A DNA stretch of 64,000 nt from Pseudanabaena sp. M085S1SP2A07QC (GCA_020404895.1 JADBWK010000002.1:1-64000), one strand, 5' to 3'; numbered from the stretch's first letter, positions 1 to 8,853 are shown. The notes: a model not told the origin generated them from the sequence alone. A program made the numbers and translations.

Positions 1-79
1 CTAAGTACAGGACAAAAAGTTGCAAAAGTAGAGAGGAAGGGGTTTTATAAAAGATAACCACATCGCAAATAAAACCCCT

Positions 80-523
80 ATGAAAGAGATTAACCTATTC
101 CGAGAAATGTTGTAGCAACATCTGCAATGGAATGCAGCAAGACTAGCCTTTGTCTCTATGTTCCTGATCGCGCTAATGCGAGTAAAGACAGTAAACCTAG
201 TCGAAATCGCAACAGGATTTAGTGGAGAAGCGAAAGTCGAGTCGCACTATAAGAGGTTACAGGGATTTTTTCGAGACTTTGAAGTGGACTATGAAAGCAT
301 CGCTCTAATGGTCATCAAAGTAATGAAAATCCCCGAGCCATGGATAATCTCCATCGACCGCAACGATTGGAAATTCGGTAAGACAGTGTTTAATGTATTG
401 ACATTGGGAGTAGTGCATCACGGCGTTGCATTCCCCTTGGTATGGATAATGCTGGATAAAAAAGGTAACTCAAATACCCGTGAACGTTGTGAATTGTGTA
501 ATCGATTTCTAGAAATATTTTGA
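80..523 (+). pseudogene. IS4-like transposase, N-terminal remnant
   Basis: The reading frame starts at the ATG at 80 (MKEINLFREML), meets an in-frame TAG at 113-115, and continues in the same frame to 523. The TAG is one base away from CAG and is followed by QHLQWNAARLAF, so it looks like a nonsense mutation. The segment SIDRNDWKFG may hold the first catalytic aspartate of a DDE transposase. The frame ends after CNRFLEIF, where unrelated sequence begins, so the C-terminal part is missing. This is a dead insertion-sequence fragment. The assignment to the IS4-like group rests on overall character and is moderate. Confidence 0.7.
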
Positions 524-753
524 GTTTTCTAAACATGCTGTCGATCAATCCATTATTCGCCAAATTCGTGTGCACGAGATCGTATAGCAATGTAAGCTTT
601 GCTTAGGACATAAAACCCAAAAGATGGCAGAGCGAAGCTCTGCCATCTTTTGGGTTTTGAATTGTCCTATCTATCTCTTACGTTGCTATAGAAGCGATCG
701 CTTTAAAATCCAAGAAGCAAAGAACTGCGAAAATGTCGCATTTCTCTTATTAA
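513..753 (+). pseudogene. DUF4258-like gene remnant interrupted by a family A element
   Basis: From 513 a frame reads KYFEFSKHAVDQSIIRQIRV and then HEIV up to 584. The 104-bp element at 585-688 follows. If the element and one TA are removed, the frame continues without a shift as EAIALKSKKQ to a TAA at 751-753. The pattern of F-S-K-H-A, then Q, then R-x-I, then E-I-v-E-A-I resembles the start of DUF4258 proteins, which are often toxin-like and paired with an antitoxin. No start codon is visible because the 5' side abuts the transposase fragment. The family call is an inference from motif shape. Confidence 0.5.
585..688. mobile_element. Family A MITE-like element, copy 1 (104 bp)
   Basis: Ends are TAGCAATGTAAG and CTTACGTTGCTA, flanked by TA on both sides (583-584 and 689-690), which fits a TA target-site duplication. 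The core is a hairpin with 22-base arms around the loop GAA. It has no coding capacity for a transposase. The TA duplication is typical of IS630/Tc1-mariner-type mobilisation, which is an inference. It sits inside the DUF4258-like remnant. Confidence 0.9.
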
Positions 754-773
754 GTTCGAGCGCAAAGCGCTGT

Positions 774-832
774 AAAAGCCCAGAATTAGGATTGGCGGCG
801 CTCCACGCCGCCAATCCTAATTCTGGGCTTTT
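774..832. repeat. Long intergenic hairpin
   Basis: Perfect 27-base arms around a 5-base loop. It is preceded by the recurring unit GAGCGCAAAGCGCTGTAA. It lies in the thrC upstream region, so it is not an obvious terminator of any intact gene. Confidence 0.85.
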
Positions 833-998
833 GATGTGTTCAGAGAGCAAATGACTTTAGCTATAATTTTGCGGCTAAGGCTAAAACCCGACTATTTTAG
901 TCTGGTATATTTGACGACTATAAAATGCCTGTGTTAGAGTTTGGTCTAATAATGAAATCAAATTAAAACCTTTAACGACTAGAAAGGCAACCAAGAAC

Positions 999-2306
999 AT
1001 GACTGCAACGATTGTTTCTCCTTACACCAGCGATCGCGTTGAAACCTTCAGTAATCTCAAGTGCAAAGAGTGCGGTGCAGAATATGAAGCCAAGGCGATG
1101 CACGTTTGTGAATTGTGCTTTGGTCCTCTAGAGGTTGCCTATAACTATGATGTCATCGCAGCCAGAGTCAGTCGTGAAACAATTCAAGCTGGTCCACTCT
1201 CAATTTGGCGCTATCGCGACTTCCTACCAGTCAAAACTGAAAACTATATCGATGTATCCACAGGCATGACTCCCTTGATCAAGGCAAATCGCCTTGCCAA
1301 GCGTCTCGGCATCAAAAATCTCTACATTAAAAATGATGCTGTAAACATGCCCACCTTGAGCTTTAAGGATCGTGTTGTTTCCGTAGCTCTCAGCCGCGCT
1401 CGTGAACTTGGTTTCACCACCGTTGCTTGTGCCAGTACTGGTAACTTGGCAAACTCCACCGCTGCGATCGCCGCCCATGCAGGCTTAGAATGTTGCGTTT
1501 TCATTCCCTCCGATCTCGAAGCTGGCAAAGTTTTGGGGACAACCATTTACAATCCCAAAGTTTTCTCGGTACATGGGAACTACGACCAAGTAAATCGTCT
1601 TTGCTCAGAAGTTGCTAATACTCATGGTTGGGGATTTGTAAATATCAACCTCCGTCCATACTACTCTGAAGGTTCTAAGACCCTTGCATATGAAGTTGTT
1701 GAACAACTCGGTTGGAAGTTGCCCGATCACATTGTTGCGCCTTTAGCCTCTGGCTCTCTATTTACCAAAATTTACAAAGGTTTCAATGAATTTGTGAAGG
1801 TGGGCTTAATAGACGACAAGCCCGTTCGATTCAGTGGCGCACAGGCTGAAGGATGTTCTCCAATTGCTGCTGCTTACAAAGAAGGTCGCGACTTTATTAC
1901 CCCTGTTAAGCCCAAAACCATTGCGAAGAGTTTAGCGATCGGTAATCCTGCGGATGGCATCTATGCGATCGATATTGCCCACAAGACCAACGGCAATATC
2001 GAATCAGTAAATGACGATGAAATCATTCAAGCAATGAAGTTGCTTGCTGAAACTGAAGGCATCTTCACTGAAACTGCTGGCGGTACAACGATTGCAGTTC
2101 TCAAGAAGTTAGTCGAAGCTGGCAAAATTGATCCTGAAGAAGTAACAGTTGTTTACATCACAGGCAACGGATTGAAAACCCAAGAAGCAATCCAAGGATA
2201 TGTCGGTGAGCCATTCTTGATTGAGCCTAAACTTGACAGCTTCGAGCGTGCACTAGAGCGCTCACACACATTAGACAAGCTAGAGTGGCAGACGGTTTCA
2301 GTTTAG
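999..2306 (+). CDS. thrC: Threonine synthase
   Basis: A 435-residue pyridoxal-phosphate enzyme that converts O-phosphohomoserine to threonine in the cytoplasm. An N-terminal CxxC...CxxC segment (CKECGAEYE and CELC, residues 22-40) is the small zinc-ribbon-like extension common in this subgroup. The cofactor lysine is K123 in TLSFKDR, and the glycine-rich phosphate cup and CASTGNLANS segment follow. Length is normal for the family. The ATG at 999 follows an A/G-rich stretch but no strong ribosome site. The gene stands alone and is closed by the hairpin at 2324-2358. The call is secure. Confidence 0.96.
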   Translation: MTATIVSPYTSDRVETFSNLKCKECGAEYEAKAMHVCELCFGPLEVAYNYDVIAARVSRETIQAGPLSIWRYRDFLPVKTENYIDVSTGMTPLIKANRLAKRLGIKNLYIKNDAVNMPTLSFKDRVVSVALSRARELGFTTVACASTGNLANSTAAIAAHAGLECCVFIPSDLEAGKVLGTTIYNPKVFSVHGNYDQVNRLCSEVANTHGWGFVNINLRPYYSEGSKTLAYEVVEQLGWKLPDHIVAPLASGSLFTKIYKGFNEFVKVGLIDDKPVRFSGAQAEGCSPIAAAYKEGRDFITPVKPKTIAKSLAIGNPADGIYAIDIAHKTNGNIESVNDDEIIQAMKLLAETEGIFTETAGGTTIAVLKKLVEAGKIDPEEVTVVYITGNGLKTQEAIQGYVGEPFLIEPKLDSFERALERSHTLDKLEWQTVSV

Positions 2307-2323
2307 TTTGATTTAGTTTCTAT

Positions 2324-2358
2324 AAAATAAGAGCAGTACAACGCACTGCTCTTATTTT
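2324..2358 (+). terminator. Terminator-like hairpin after thrC
   Basis: 14-base arms (AAAATAAGAGCAGT and its complement) with a 7-base loop and a T-rich tail, 18 bases after the thrC stop. Confidence 0.75.
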
Positions 2359-2385
2359 GTTTATTACAACAATTTCCGATCAAAC

Positions 2386-2444
2386 GAACCAATAAATTTT
2401 TTGAAAGTGTTGCGAAGCAACACTTTCAAAAAATTTATTGGTTC
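2386..2444. repeat. Long hairpin in the thrC-nurA gap
   Basis: Perfect 28-base arms with the loop GAA, followed at once by a GAGCGCAAAGCGCTGTAA unit. The 328-base gap 2307-2634 contains only this, the thrC terminator and AT-rich DNA with weak repeats of the same arm sequence near 2537-2575. Confidence 0.85.
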
Positions 2445-2634
2445 GGGTTTGAGCGCAAAGCGCTGTAATTGATATTGGGTAAGTATAGTTAACTATCATA
2501 TGGAAACTGAATTCGATCCTCTTACCACTGCTCATAGTGTTACTTAGCGGCACTTTCAACAAATATATTGTGGTTCTTTTGATCAGTAATTGCTGTAATG
2601 ATAATTTTCTTGTTTCTAGTTTAAACAGAGAAAT

Positions 2635-3831
2635 ATGACTATGCTGGATTTACAGAAATTGATGGGACAGATGCAAGGGATGTCTGAACAATTGCAGAGA
2701 GAAGCTCAGCAGTTGACAGTCAAACTCGATCGCGCAGAAACTATATTTTATCAAGCAGTTGTCAATCAAGCTTCACTCAATCAACAAAGTGAGCAATTTC
2801 GCGATCGCTATATTTTTAATTGCGCTGAACCAGTTGAAGCTTTATCAGAAATTCAAGCAATATCACCAATCTCTACTCCGCACATAGTGTTAGCTACTGA
2901 TGGATCTCAAATAGCACCAAGCCGCCATGAAATCGCCTATTGCTATTTGATTAATATTGGTCGAGTGGCGATTCATTATAACTCTGGCATCTATCCATTA
3001 TTGGATAATGTGCCTGAAGTATTTTATAAAACGGAAGACCTATACAAGGCACGTCAATGGGGAATCCAGACTGAACAGTGGATGACTTTTAAGCGCACGG
3101 TTGCGGAAAATGTCGCCCTAGCAAATTTAGCCATAGAAACTCTTGCGAGTTCTCCGAAATCACCATTGTTAACCTTCACCGATGGAGCTTTGGTTCATTG
3201 GGAATTTGACGAGATTGCTGCTGAGGCGAGATCGCAACTTTTACCAGATATACTGGCTGCATGGGATGAACTGAAAGCTCGACGAATTCCTTTAGCAGGA
3301 TATATTAGCGCTCCCCGTGCTGCGGAAACTACTAATTTTTTGCGTTTACAAATATGTCCTTTTGAGCAACCTGACTGCAAGACGCATTGTGGTGATGCTA
3401 AGCCTCTCGATTCTGCACCTTGTAGTCAAATTCAACCATTGCGTGACGGGACTTTGTGGAGCCGGCTGTTAAAAGTGGGCGAATGTAGCCCGTTTTGGAA
3501 AAGCCATGCAAGGATTTTGCAGGAATATGGCGAACATCAAATTTATTTTTGTTATCTCCATGTCGGCACAGAAATCGCTCGAATTGAGATGCCAGCTTGG
3601 ACTGCATTAGATGTAGAACTGCGATCACAGGCTTTGCAAATTATTCTCGCTCAAGTACAAAAAGGCTATGGATATCCTGTTGCCCTAGCCGAAGCTCATA
3701 ATCAGGCAGTTGTCACTGGTAGCGATCGCCGCCGATTTTTTGCAATTTTAGAACAACAAATGGTGAAGTCTGGTTTACGCAATGTGACTACTTCTTACAA
3801 AGAGTCCCGCAAGCGTAGCAGCATTGCCTGA
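2635..3831 (+). CDS. NurA domain-containing nuclease
   Basis: A 398-residue protein with a helical N-terminal segment rich in Q and E (residues 5-45) and the NurA-type motif LATDGSQIAPSRHE near residues 85-98, in which the aspartate would bind metal. NurA proteins are 5'-3' nucleases that act with HerA helicases on broken DNA ends. No herA is seen nearby, and cyanobacterial members are poorly studied, so the cellular role is inferred. The last third holds YFCYLHVGTEIARIE and GYPVALAEAHNQAVV, which fit the C-terminal part of the fold. It converges on ddl across the hairpin at 3841-3889. Alternative starts within a few codons are possible (ATG at 2641). Confidence 0.8.
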   Translation: MTMLDLQKLMGQMQGMSEQLQREAQQLTVKLDRAETIFYQAVVNQASLNQQSEQFRDRYIFNCAEPVEALSEIQAISPISTPHIVLATDGSQIAPSRHEIAYCYLINIGRVAIHYNSGIYPLLDNVPEVFYKTEDLYKARQWGIQTEQWMTFKRTVAENVALANLAIETLASSPKSPLLTFTDGALVHWEFDEIAAEARSQLLPDILAAWDELKARRIPLAGYISAPRAAETTNFLRLQICPFEQPDCKTHCGDAKPLDSAPCSQIQPLRDGTLWSRLLKVGECSPFWKSHARILQEYGEHQIYFCYLHVGTEIARIEMPAWTALDVELRSQALQIILAQVQKGYGYPVALAEAHNQAVVTGSDRRRFFAILEQQMVKSGLRNVTTSYKESRKRSSIA

Positions 3832-3840
3832 TTACCTCAA

Positions 3841-3889
3841 AATAAATTTTTCAAAAGTTTTGCAAAGCAAAACTTTTGAAAAATTTATT
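3841..3889. terminator. Bidirectional hairpin between converging genes
   Basis: Perfect 23-base arms with loop AAA, placed 9 bases after the nurA-like stop and 5 bases after the ddl stop on the other strand. Confidence 0.75.
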
Positions 3890-3894
3890 GGTTT

Positions 3895-4962
3895 TTAAAC
3901 TTGTTTTTCAAGTGCCAACGCTACAAGCCGATCGCATAATTCTGCAAAAGGAATGCCTGAGTACTCCCATAATTTGGGATACATGCTTAGCGAAGTGAAT
4001 CCAGGGAAAGTATTAATTTCATTGATTAAAACCGTTCCCGTTGCTTCCACATAGAAAAAATCAACTCTGGCTAAACCTGAACCTGCCAAAGATTGGAATG
4101 CTTTCACTGCCATTGACTGTACTGCTTGAGCCACGTTGTCAGGCAGCTTACTGGGAATGATTAGTTCAGCCATACCAGCGGTGTATTTAGTTTCATAATC
4201 GTAAAAATCGCTAGTGAAAGTAATTTCACCGATCGCAGAAGCTTGGGGTTGTTCATTGCCAAGGACAGCACATTCGATTTCACGGGCGACTACGCCTTGC
4301 TCGATGATAATGCGCGGATCGTAGCTAGTAGCACTAGCGATCGCTTCATTTAACTGAGTGCGATCGCGTACTTTGGAAATTCCAACTGAGGAGCCAAGGT
4401 TAGAAGGCTTCACAAAACAAGGATAGCCAAGAGTAGCCTCGATATGTTCACTCCATGCTGGCTCATCTTGTTGCCATTGCCAACGATTTAGCGCTACATA
4501 CTTGACCTGAGGCAAGCCAGCATTAGCAAAAATCGCCTTCATCGCAATCTTATCCATTCCCACCGAAGAAGCAAGTACCCCGTTGCCAACATAGGGCTTA
4601 TGCATCAATTGCAATAGACCCTGCACCGTCCCATCTTCACCATTTGGCCCATGGAGAACTGGAAACCACAGATCTACTTGCTGAACTTCTGTTGGCAAGA
4701 AAAATGCTGCGTTAGTTAATAATTCTGAATCCTGTAAACCTTTGCCAGATTCTAATACTTGTTTTGACACATCAGGACTGCGCCAAGTACCATCGCGTTG
4801 AATGTAAAAAGGCTGAACATGATAACGAGGATTTTGGCTGAGGGCTGAGGCGATCGCTTTTGCTGATGTAATTGATACATCATGTTCGCCTGACTGTCCA
4901 CCAAATAGCAAACCGACATAAAGAAGAGACTTTGCCGCCAAATCTATCGATATACCAGTCAT
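3895..4962 (-). CDS. ddl: D-alanine--D-alanine ligase
   Basis: A 355-residue ATP-grasp enzyme that makes the D-Ala-D-Ala dipeptide for peptidoglycan. Visible landmarks are the N-terminal [23 protein letters not shown], the ATP-grasp segment [15 protein letters not shown], and the metal-binding [13 protein letters not shown] near the C-terminus. The ATG at 4962 is preceded by GATGAGGGTG, a usable ribosome site. Length is typical. It is monocistronic here. murD and ftsI of the same pathway occur later in the window but are not linked. Secure. Confidence 0.97.
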   Translation of the reverse strand: MTGISIDLAAKSLLYVGLLFGGQSGEHDVSITSAKAIASALSQNPRYHVQPFYIQRDGTWRSPDVSKQVLESGKGLQDSELLTNAAFFLPTEVQQVDLWFPVLHGPNGEDGTVQGLLQLMHKPYVGNGVLASSVGMDKIAMKAIFANAGLPQVKYVALNRWQWQQDEPAWSEHIEATLGYPCFVKPSNLGSSVGISKVRDRTQLNEAIASATSYDPRIIIEQGVVAREIECAVLGNEQPQASAIGEITFTSDFYDYETKYTAGMAELIIPSKLPDNVAQAVQSMAVKAFQSLAGSGLARVDFFYVEATGTVLINEINTFPGFTSLSMYPKLWEYSGIPFAELCDRLVALALEKQV

Positions 4963-5057
4963 TAGTAAACACCCTCATCAAATTGATATCAAACTTTTAG
5001 TACTCAATACTTTACATCAAAGTTTTGAAGTCTTAACAAACAGTTGGGCTTAATTAC

Positions 5058-5119
5058 AGCAATTACTATTTTTCGACTTTCAGCAACGTAAGCAATGAAA
5101 GTCGAAAATAATAATTGCT
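5058..5119. repeat. Imperfect hairpin in the ddl-ABC gap
   Basis: Arms of about 25 bases begin CAGCAATTACTATTTTT and end with its near complement around an 11-base spacer. With the operator at 5234 it is the only structure seen in the 319-base gap 4963-5281. Confidence 0.65.
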
Positions 5120-5233
5120 GATCCTAACTAAATTAATGATAAATCGAGATCAAGATTGCTTTAAGAGGCATATTTCTTTGTATTGAGATATACAGAAACT
5201 TCTTTTCTACTCCCTTTAAATTAGATTTAGCTT

Positions 5234-5248
5234 TGTATACAGTATACA
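5234..5248. promoter_or_regulatory. Palindromic operator, site 1 (TGTATACAGTATACA)
   Basis: A perfect 7+1+7 palindrome 33 bases upstream of the ABC transporter operon. The same 15-mer with a single change recurs at 10762-10776 upstream of the porin and at 11406-11420 (opposite strand) between uraH and its divergent neighbour. TGTATACA-like half sites are typical of GntR-family repressors, so that class is a reasonable inference. No regulator gene is in the window. Confidence 0.75.
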
Positions 5249-5281
5249 TTTTCAAATTTAATCAAATTTAACAGGGCAATA

Positions 5282-6427
5282 ATGCTTCATACCTTCCAGA
5301 AACAGTTAAACAGAATTCTCCTTATTGCCGTCTCAACAGCTTTGCTTGCTGCTTGTAACTCTGCACCACCAACTACAAGCGCAACTGGAGACAAGACTGC
5401 TGCACCTACTACAGCATCATCTCCCCAAACTAGTAGTACGGACAAAAAAGAAAAACAAAAGATTCGTGTACAACTCCCTTTTTTAAAGCAAAGTCTTGAT
5501 GCACCCCTGATTTGGGCTATCGAAAAGGGTTACTTTGCTGAAGAAGGATTGGATGTCAGTTATGAGCGCGGTTTCGGTAATGCTGACACAATCAGTAAGC
5601 TTGGTACTGGCAAGTATGACATGGCTTTTAGCGATGTCTACAATGCCATGGAATTCAATGACAAAAATCCTAATGATAAGATTCTTGCTGTAGCCTTTTA
5701 CCAAAATAAAGCTCCGTTCTCCATTGTTACTTTTAAAGCAAATGGAATTAAAACTCCTGCCGATTTAGTTGGTAAAAAACTTGGTGCACCAGCAGGTGAT
5801 GGACCACGGAAACTTTTCCCGCTTTTTGCTAAAGAGATAAAGATTGCGCCTGATTCAGTAACTTGGGACACAATGGAACCTAAACTGCGTGAGACTTTCT
5901 TGCTACAGGGTAAGGTTGATGCTGTCAGCGGTTTCTACACCTCGGTCATTCCATCTTTGATCAAAGGTGGTAAGACTATGGATGACATCCAAATCTTCTT
6001 CTATGACGAGTTTGGGCTTGACTTTTATGGCAATGGAATTTTAGTCAAGCAAGATTTCATGAACAAGAATCCTGATGCTATTAAAGCATTCCTTAAAGCT
6101 TATTTCCGTGGGATGCAAGAGGTTGTTAAAGATCCTACCGCAGCACTCGACCTAGTTGTTTCCACCGATCAAAGTAAGTTAATGGATCGCGATGCTGAAA
6201 AACTGCGCCTGAAATTAGCGATCGAACGGATGTATGTGACTTCAGAAGTCGAAGCGGCTGGCTTTGGTGGTGTGGACATGAAACGTCTAGAAAAGAGTGT
6301 TAATCAGACTATTGAAGGTTTTAAATTGAAACCAGTAACCGTCGCTGATGTCTTCACAGATAAGTTTTTGCCTGCTAAAGAACAGCGTACAGTTCCGCCA
6401 GCTAGCGATCGCAAGCCTTTGCAGTAA
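5282..6427 (+). CDS. ABC transporter substrate-binding lipoprotein (SsuA/THI5-like)
   Basis: A 381-residue exported binding protein. The N-terminus is a lipoprotein signal ending in the lipobox LLAAC (Cys about residue 25), followed by a Thr/Ser/Pro-rich linker to about residue 60. The mature domain has the NMT1/SsuA pattern: DAPLIWAIEKGYFAEEGLDV, then GTGKYDMAFSD, then PADLVGKKLG. This family binds small organic sulfonates, nitrate/bicarbonate, pyrimidine thiamine precursors and related N-heterocycles, so the substrate cannot be read from sequence alone. The first gene of a three-gene operon with ATPase and permease. The shared operator with uraH suggests a purine or ureide-type ligand, which is inference. 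Confidence 0.9.
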   Translation: MLHTFQKQLNRILLIAVSTALLAACNSAPPTTSATGDKTAAPTTASSPQTSSTDKKEKQKIRVQLPFLKQSLDAPLIWAIEKGYFAEEGLDVSYERGFGNADTISKLGTGKYDMAFSDVYNAMEFNDKNPNDKILAVAFYQNKAPFSIVTFKANGIKTPADLVGKKLGAPAGDGPRKLFPLFAKEIKIAPDSVTWDTMEPKLRETFLLQGKVDAVSGFYTSVIPSLIKGGKTMDDIQIFFYDEFGLDFYGNGILVKQDFMNKNPDAIKAFLKAYFRGMQEVVKDPTAALDLVVSTDQSKLMDRDAEKLRLKLAIERMYVTSEVEAAGFGGVDMKRLEKSVNQTIEGFKLKPVTVADVFTDKFLPAKEQRTVPPASDRKPLQ

Positions 6428-6435
6428 ATCGAACC

Positions 6436-6482
6436 CAAATACATGAAAACGATTGGCTTAGCCAATCGTTTTCATGTATTTG
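6436..6482. repeat. Long hairpin inside the ABC operon
   Basis: Perfect 22-base arms with loop TTA, 9 bases after the binding-protein stop. Its place between genes of one operon suggests either partial attenuation or a neutral repeat insertion. Confidence 0.8.
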
Positions 6483-6528
6483 ATAATTGGCTTAAAAAAG
6501 TCCACACTCAATAAAATGGCACAGAAAA

Positions 6529-7353
6529 ATGGTTCAGCCTGTAACTTCTTCGTCTACTGAAACTTCTGTTTCCTCTAAGCCCTTGCTAGAATTTGATCGC
6601 ATCGGCTTAGAATACCCATTTGAGGAGTCAATGCGTACGATTATTCAGGAAATCTCCCTTACCGTGGAGCCTGGAGAGTTTGTTACATTTGTTGGTCCGA
6701 GTGGATGTGGGAAAACCTCGATTTTGAGAATGGTTTCAGGACTAAGTCCTACCAAAATCGGGGAGCTACGCTGTCATGGACAAGCTGTAAAAAAACCGCT
6801 CAAGAACGTCGGCATTGCCTTCCAAAATCCTGTATTGCTGCCTTGGCGACGCACTATTGATAATGTCTTGCTGCCATTAGAAATAGTATCTCCCTACAAG
6901 CGAGACTTTAAAGTTAATCGCGATCGCTATCTAGAGATGGCTCAAAAGCTATTGAAAGCAGTAGGTTTAAAAGATTTTCAGCAGCAATTCCCTTGGCAGT
7001 TATCAGGTGGGATGCGTCAGAGAGCTTCACTATGTCGGGCATTGATTCACCAACCAGAGATTTTGCTATTAGACGAGCCTTTTGGCGCTCTTGATGCATT
7101 TACCCGTGAAGAAATGTGGGTGATGCTCCAAACCCTATGGATGGAGGCAAAATGCGTAGGAATGCTAATCACTCATGATTTACGCGAGGCTGTATTTCTG
7201 TCTGACACCGTATATGTAATGAGTCCTAGACCTAGCGAGATTGCTTTCAAACTGAAGATAGATCTACCTCGTCCACGAACCTTAGAAATGTGTCTTAGTG
7301 ATGAATTTGCTCATCTCGCCGCCGAGTTACGCCGTCATATCCACAAGAGTTAA
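6529..7353 (+). CDS. ABC transporter ATP-binding protein (SsuB/NrtD type)
   Basis: A 274-residue nucleotide-binding subunit. Walker A GPSGCGKTS lies at residues 56-64, the Q-loop at GIAFQNPVLLPW, the signature LSGGMRQR, Walker B ILLLDEPFGALD and the switch histidine in LITHDLREAV. It powers import by the permease encoded next. The sequence is closest in style to the nitrate/sulfonate/taurine ATPases. Two hairpins separate it from its operon neighbours, but order and orientation keep the three-gene cassette intact. Family is secure, substrate unknown. Confidence 0.94.
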   Translation: MVQPVTSSSTETSVSSKPLLEFDRIGLEYPFEESMRTIIQEISLTVEPGEFVTFVGPSGCGKTSILRMVSGLSPTKIGELRCHGQAVKKPLKNVGIAFQNPVLLPWRRTIDNVLLPLEIVSPYKRDFKVNRDRYLEMAQKLLKAVGLKDFQQQFPWQLSGGMRQRASLCRALIHQPEILLLDEPFGALDAFTREEMWVMLQTLWMEAKCVGMLITHDLREAVFLSDTVYVMSPRPSEIAFKLKIDLPRPRTLEMCLSDEFAHLAAELRRHIHKS

Positions 7354-7363
7354 ATAAAACACA

Positions 7364-7399
7364 AGAGGTAGGGGCAATTCATGAATTGCCCCTACCTCT
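7364..7399. repeat. Perfect 36-bp palindrome inside the ABC operon
   Basis: 18-base arms with no loop, centred on TTCATGAA. The same arm core (GGGGCAATTCATGAATTGCCCC) structure recurs at 61612-61665. Confidence 0.85.
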
Positions 7400-7430
7400 C
7401 GATTGTAGACAATACCAATGAGGAAAATAT

Positions 7431-8240
7431 ATGCAGGGAACTGTTGACCATTCAAGACGGGTAACTAAAAAGTTTGATTTTGAGGCTTTTCTAAATACAA
7501 AAACTGCGACGATTATCCTGCCTACGATCGCTACAGTTGTATTATTTATTGTATGGGAATTGGCAGTAATCATCTTTAAAATTCAACCTTTTAATTTACC
7601 TGCCCCTACGAAAATCCTCGAAGCGACCATCAAATTTGCACCACAACTTGCAGAAAACTCTTGGAGAACTATCTGGACAACCTTTGCAGGTTTTGTGCTA
7701 GCCAGCGTAGTTGGCATCGTGTTGGGATTCCTGATTGGTTATTCCAAACTTATTTATTTAACTTTCTATCCATTACTAGTTGCATTTAATACTATTCCTA
7801 AGTCAGCATTAGTACCACTACTGGCTGTCTGGTTTGGGGCAAATGCTATTCCTGCGATCGTTACGGCTTTTGCATTAGCGTTCTTTCCGATCGCTGTTAA
7901 CGTAGCTTTAGGATTAGAAACCATCGAACCTGAAATGAAAGATGTCATGCGAGCTCTGGGGGCTTCAGATTTTGAGATATTCCAGAAGGTTGGCTGGCCA
8001 CATACTTTGCCATATGTGTTTGCATCACTCAAGATAGCCGTTTCTTTTTCCTTCATTGGAGCCGTCATCGCTGAGTCGATCGCATCTAATGCGGGTTTAG
8101 GTTATCTAATCGTTCAGGCAGCATCAGACTTTAATGTGCCTCTTGCTTTTTCAGCGCTGATTACTCTAGCCATCTTAGGTGTAATGCTCTACACCTTATT
8201 TGTAGCCATTGAGAAAAAAGTGATTTACTGGGCAAGATAA
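7431..8240 (+). CDS. ABC transporter permease (SsuC/NrtB type)
   Basis: A 269-residue integral membrane protein with about six hydrophobic segments, beginning TATIILPTIATVVLFIVWEL. The cytoplasmic coupling motif of binding-protein-dependent permeases is seen as DVMRALGASDFEIFQKVGWP, followed by LPYVFASLKIAVSFSFIGAV. The start at 7431 has GAGGAAA just upstream. It completes the operon that starts at 5282, and a very strong hairpin follows directly. Assigned with confidence as the membrane channel of the same importer. Confidence 0.93.
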   Translation: MQGTVDHSRRVTKKFDFEAFLNTKTATIILPTIATVVLFIVWELAVIIFKIQPFNLPAPTKILEATIKFAPQLAENSWRTIWTTFAGFVLASVVGIVLGFLIGYSKLIYLTFYPLLVAFNTIPKSALVPLLAVWFGANAIPAIVTAFALAFFPIAVNVALGLETIEPEMKDVMRALGASDFEIFQKVGWPHTLPYVFASLKIAVSFSFIGAVIAESIASNAGLGYLIVQAASDFNVPLAFSALITLAILGVMLYTLFVAIEKKVIYWAR

Positions 8241-8301
8241 ATAATTTTACAAACAAAAAAAGGCTCGCATATGCGAGCCTTTTTTTGTTTGTAAAATTAT
8301 T
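8240..8301. terminator. 62-bp perfect palindrome ending the ABC operon
   Basis: 31-base arms, GC-rich at the tip (GGCTCGCATATGCGAGCC) and with A/T-rich stems giving a T7 run on either strand. It begins on the last base of the permease stop codon and overlaps the stop of the small opposite-strand ORF at 8297, so it probably terminates both. Confidence 0.85.
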
Positions 8302-8446
8302 TAGGTTTTGGCAACCATGCCCAATGGCAATAGTTTGGATGTAAATGATCTTTTGGCTCATGGCTTTCTAGCACATCTTCAGATATTTGGCGATCGCGGT
8401 AATCGCTATACCTTTGCTGTTGTTGATTTTCACGAGTAGTTTTCAT
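8297..8446 (-). CDS. Hypothetical 49-residue protein
   Basis: A short frame starting MKTTRENQQQQRYSDYRD and ending HPNYCHWAWLPKPK. It is charged and polar at the start and aromatic at the end, with no signal or membrane segment. It uses a HIP1 octamer inside the frame. Upstream on its strand is AT-rich DNA with a TATAAT-like hexamer, but no clear ribosome site. I do not recognise the family. It is kept because the composition looks protein-like and a strong terminator sits at its stop. It could still be chance. Confidence 0.4.
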   Translation of the reverse strand: MKTTRENQQQQRYSDYRDRQISEDVLESHEPKDHLHPNYCHWAWLPKPK

Positions 8447-8582
8447 ATTTTTGATTCATAAATTATGATTTATATTTGTATTATATACTACAAATTAATC
8501 CGAGACACAAAAAAGTCATCAAATGATGACTTTTTTGTATCCTATTTTTGAATATCCCTTCTTTATCATCTCCCGACAGTTT

Positions 8583-8696
8583 TACCAAAACACAAAATGG
8601 CTTCGCCATTTTGTGTTTTTAAAACTCTTACATGGTTTGTTTTTTTAATCTAAGAAGCGTATGTCGTCACACTTTTGTGAATGGGGATTAGTCACA
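8583..8696. repeat. Family B two-hairpin element, copy 1
   Basis: Starts TACCAAAACACAAAATGGC with a first hairpin (loop TTC), then a degenerate second hairpin ending CACTTTTGTGAATGGGG. Related copies lie at 12028, 34542, 42826 and 43309, with fragments elsewhere. Confidence 0.7.
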
Positions 8697-8761
8697 CTTT
8701 CGGGAATAGCTATAGCTGTTATATACAAAGAAATATATCTGTTGCCATCCTAGTTAGGGCA

Positions 8762-8812
8762 AACCAAAAGAGAGAATGGCTGCGCAAAGCGCAGCCATTC
8801 TCTCTTTTGGTT
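8762..8812. repeat. Long hairpin downstream of the porin gene
   Basis: Perfect 24-base arms with tip GCGC-AAA-GCGC, 42 bases beyond the porin stop; possible terminator. The 613-base gap 8241-8853 holds this, the family B element, the operon terminator and the small ORF. Confidence 0.8.
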
Positions 8813-8853
8813 CTCAAAATGGTATTGTCATTTTGAGAATTGGGATTAGTTAA

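Noticed and set aside
585..688. Family A elements read as Rho-independent terminators or small RNA genes
   Set aside because: The TA flanks and exact frame restoration after removal at several sites show that they are inserted elements.
624..854. Open frame starting MAERSSAIFWVLNC; similar frames at 53232-53453 and 55370-55750 (start)
   Set aside because: These frames begin inside family A elements and arise from the repeat sequence; they are not genes.
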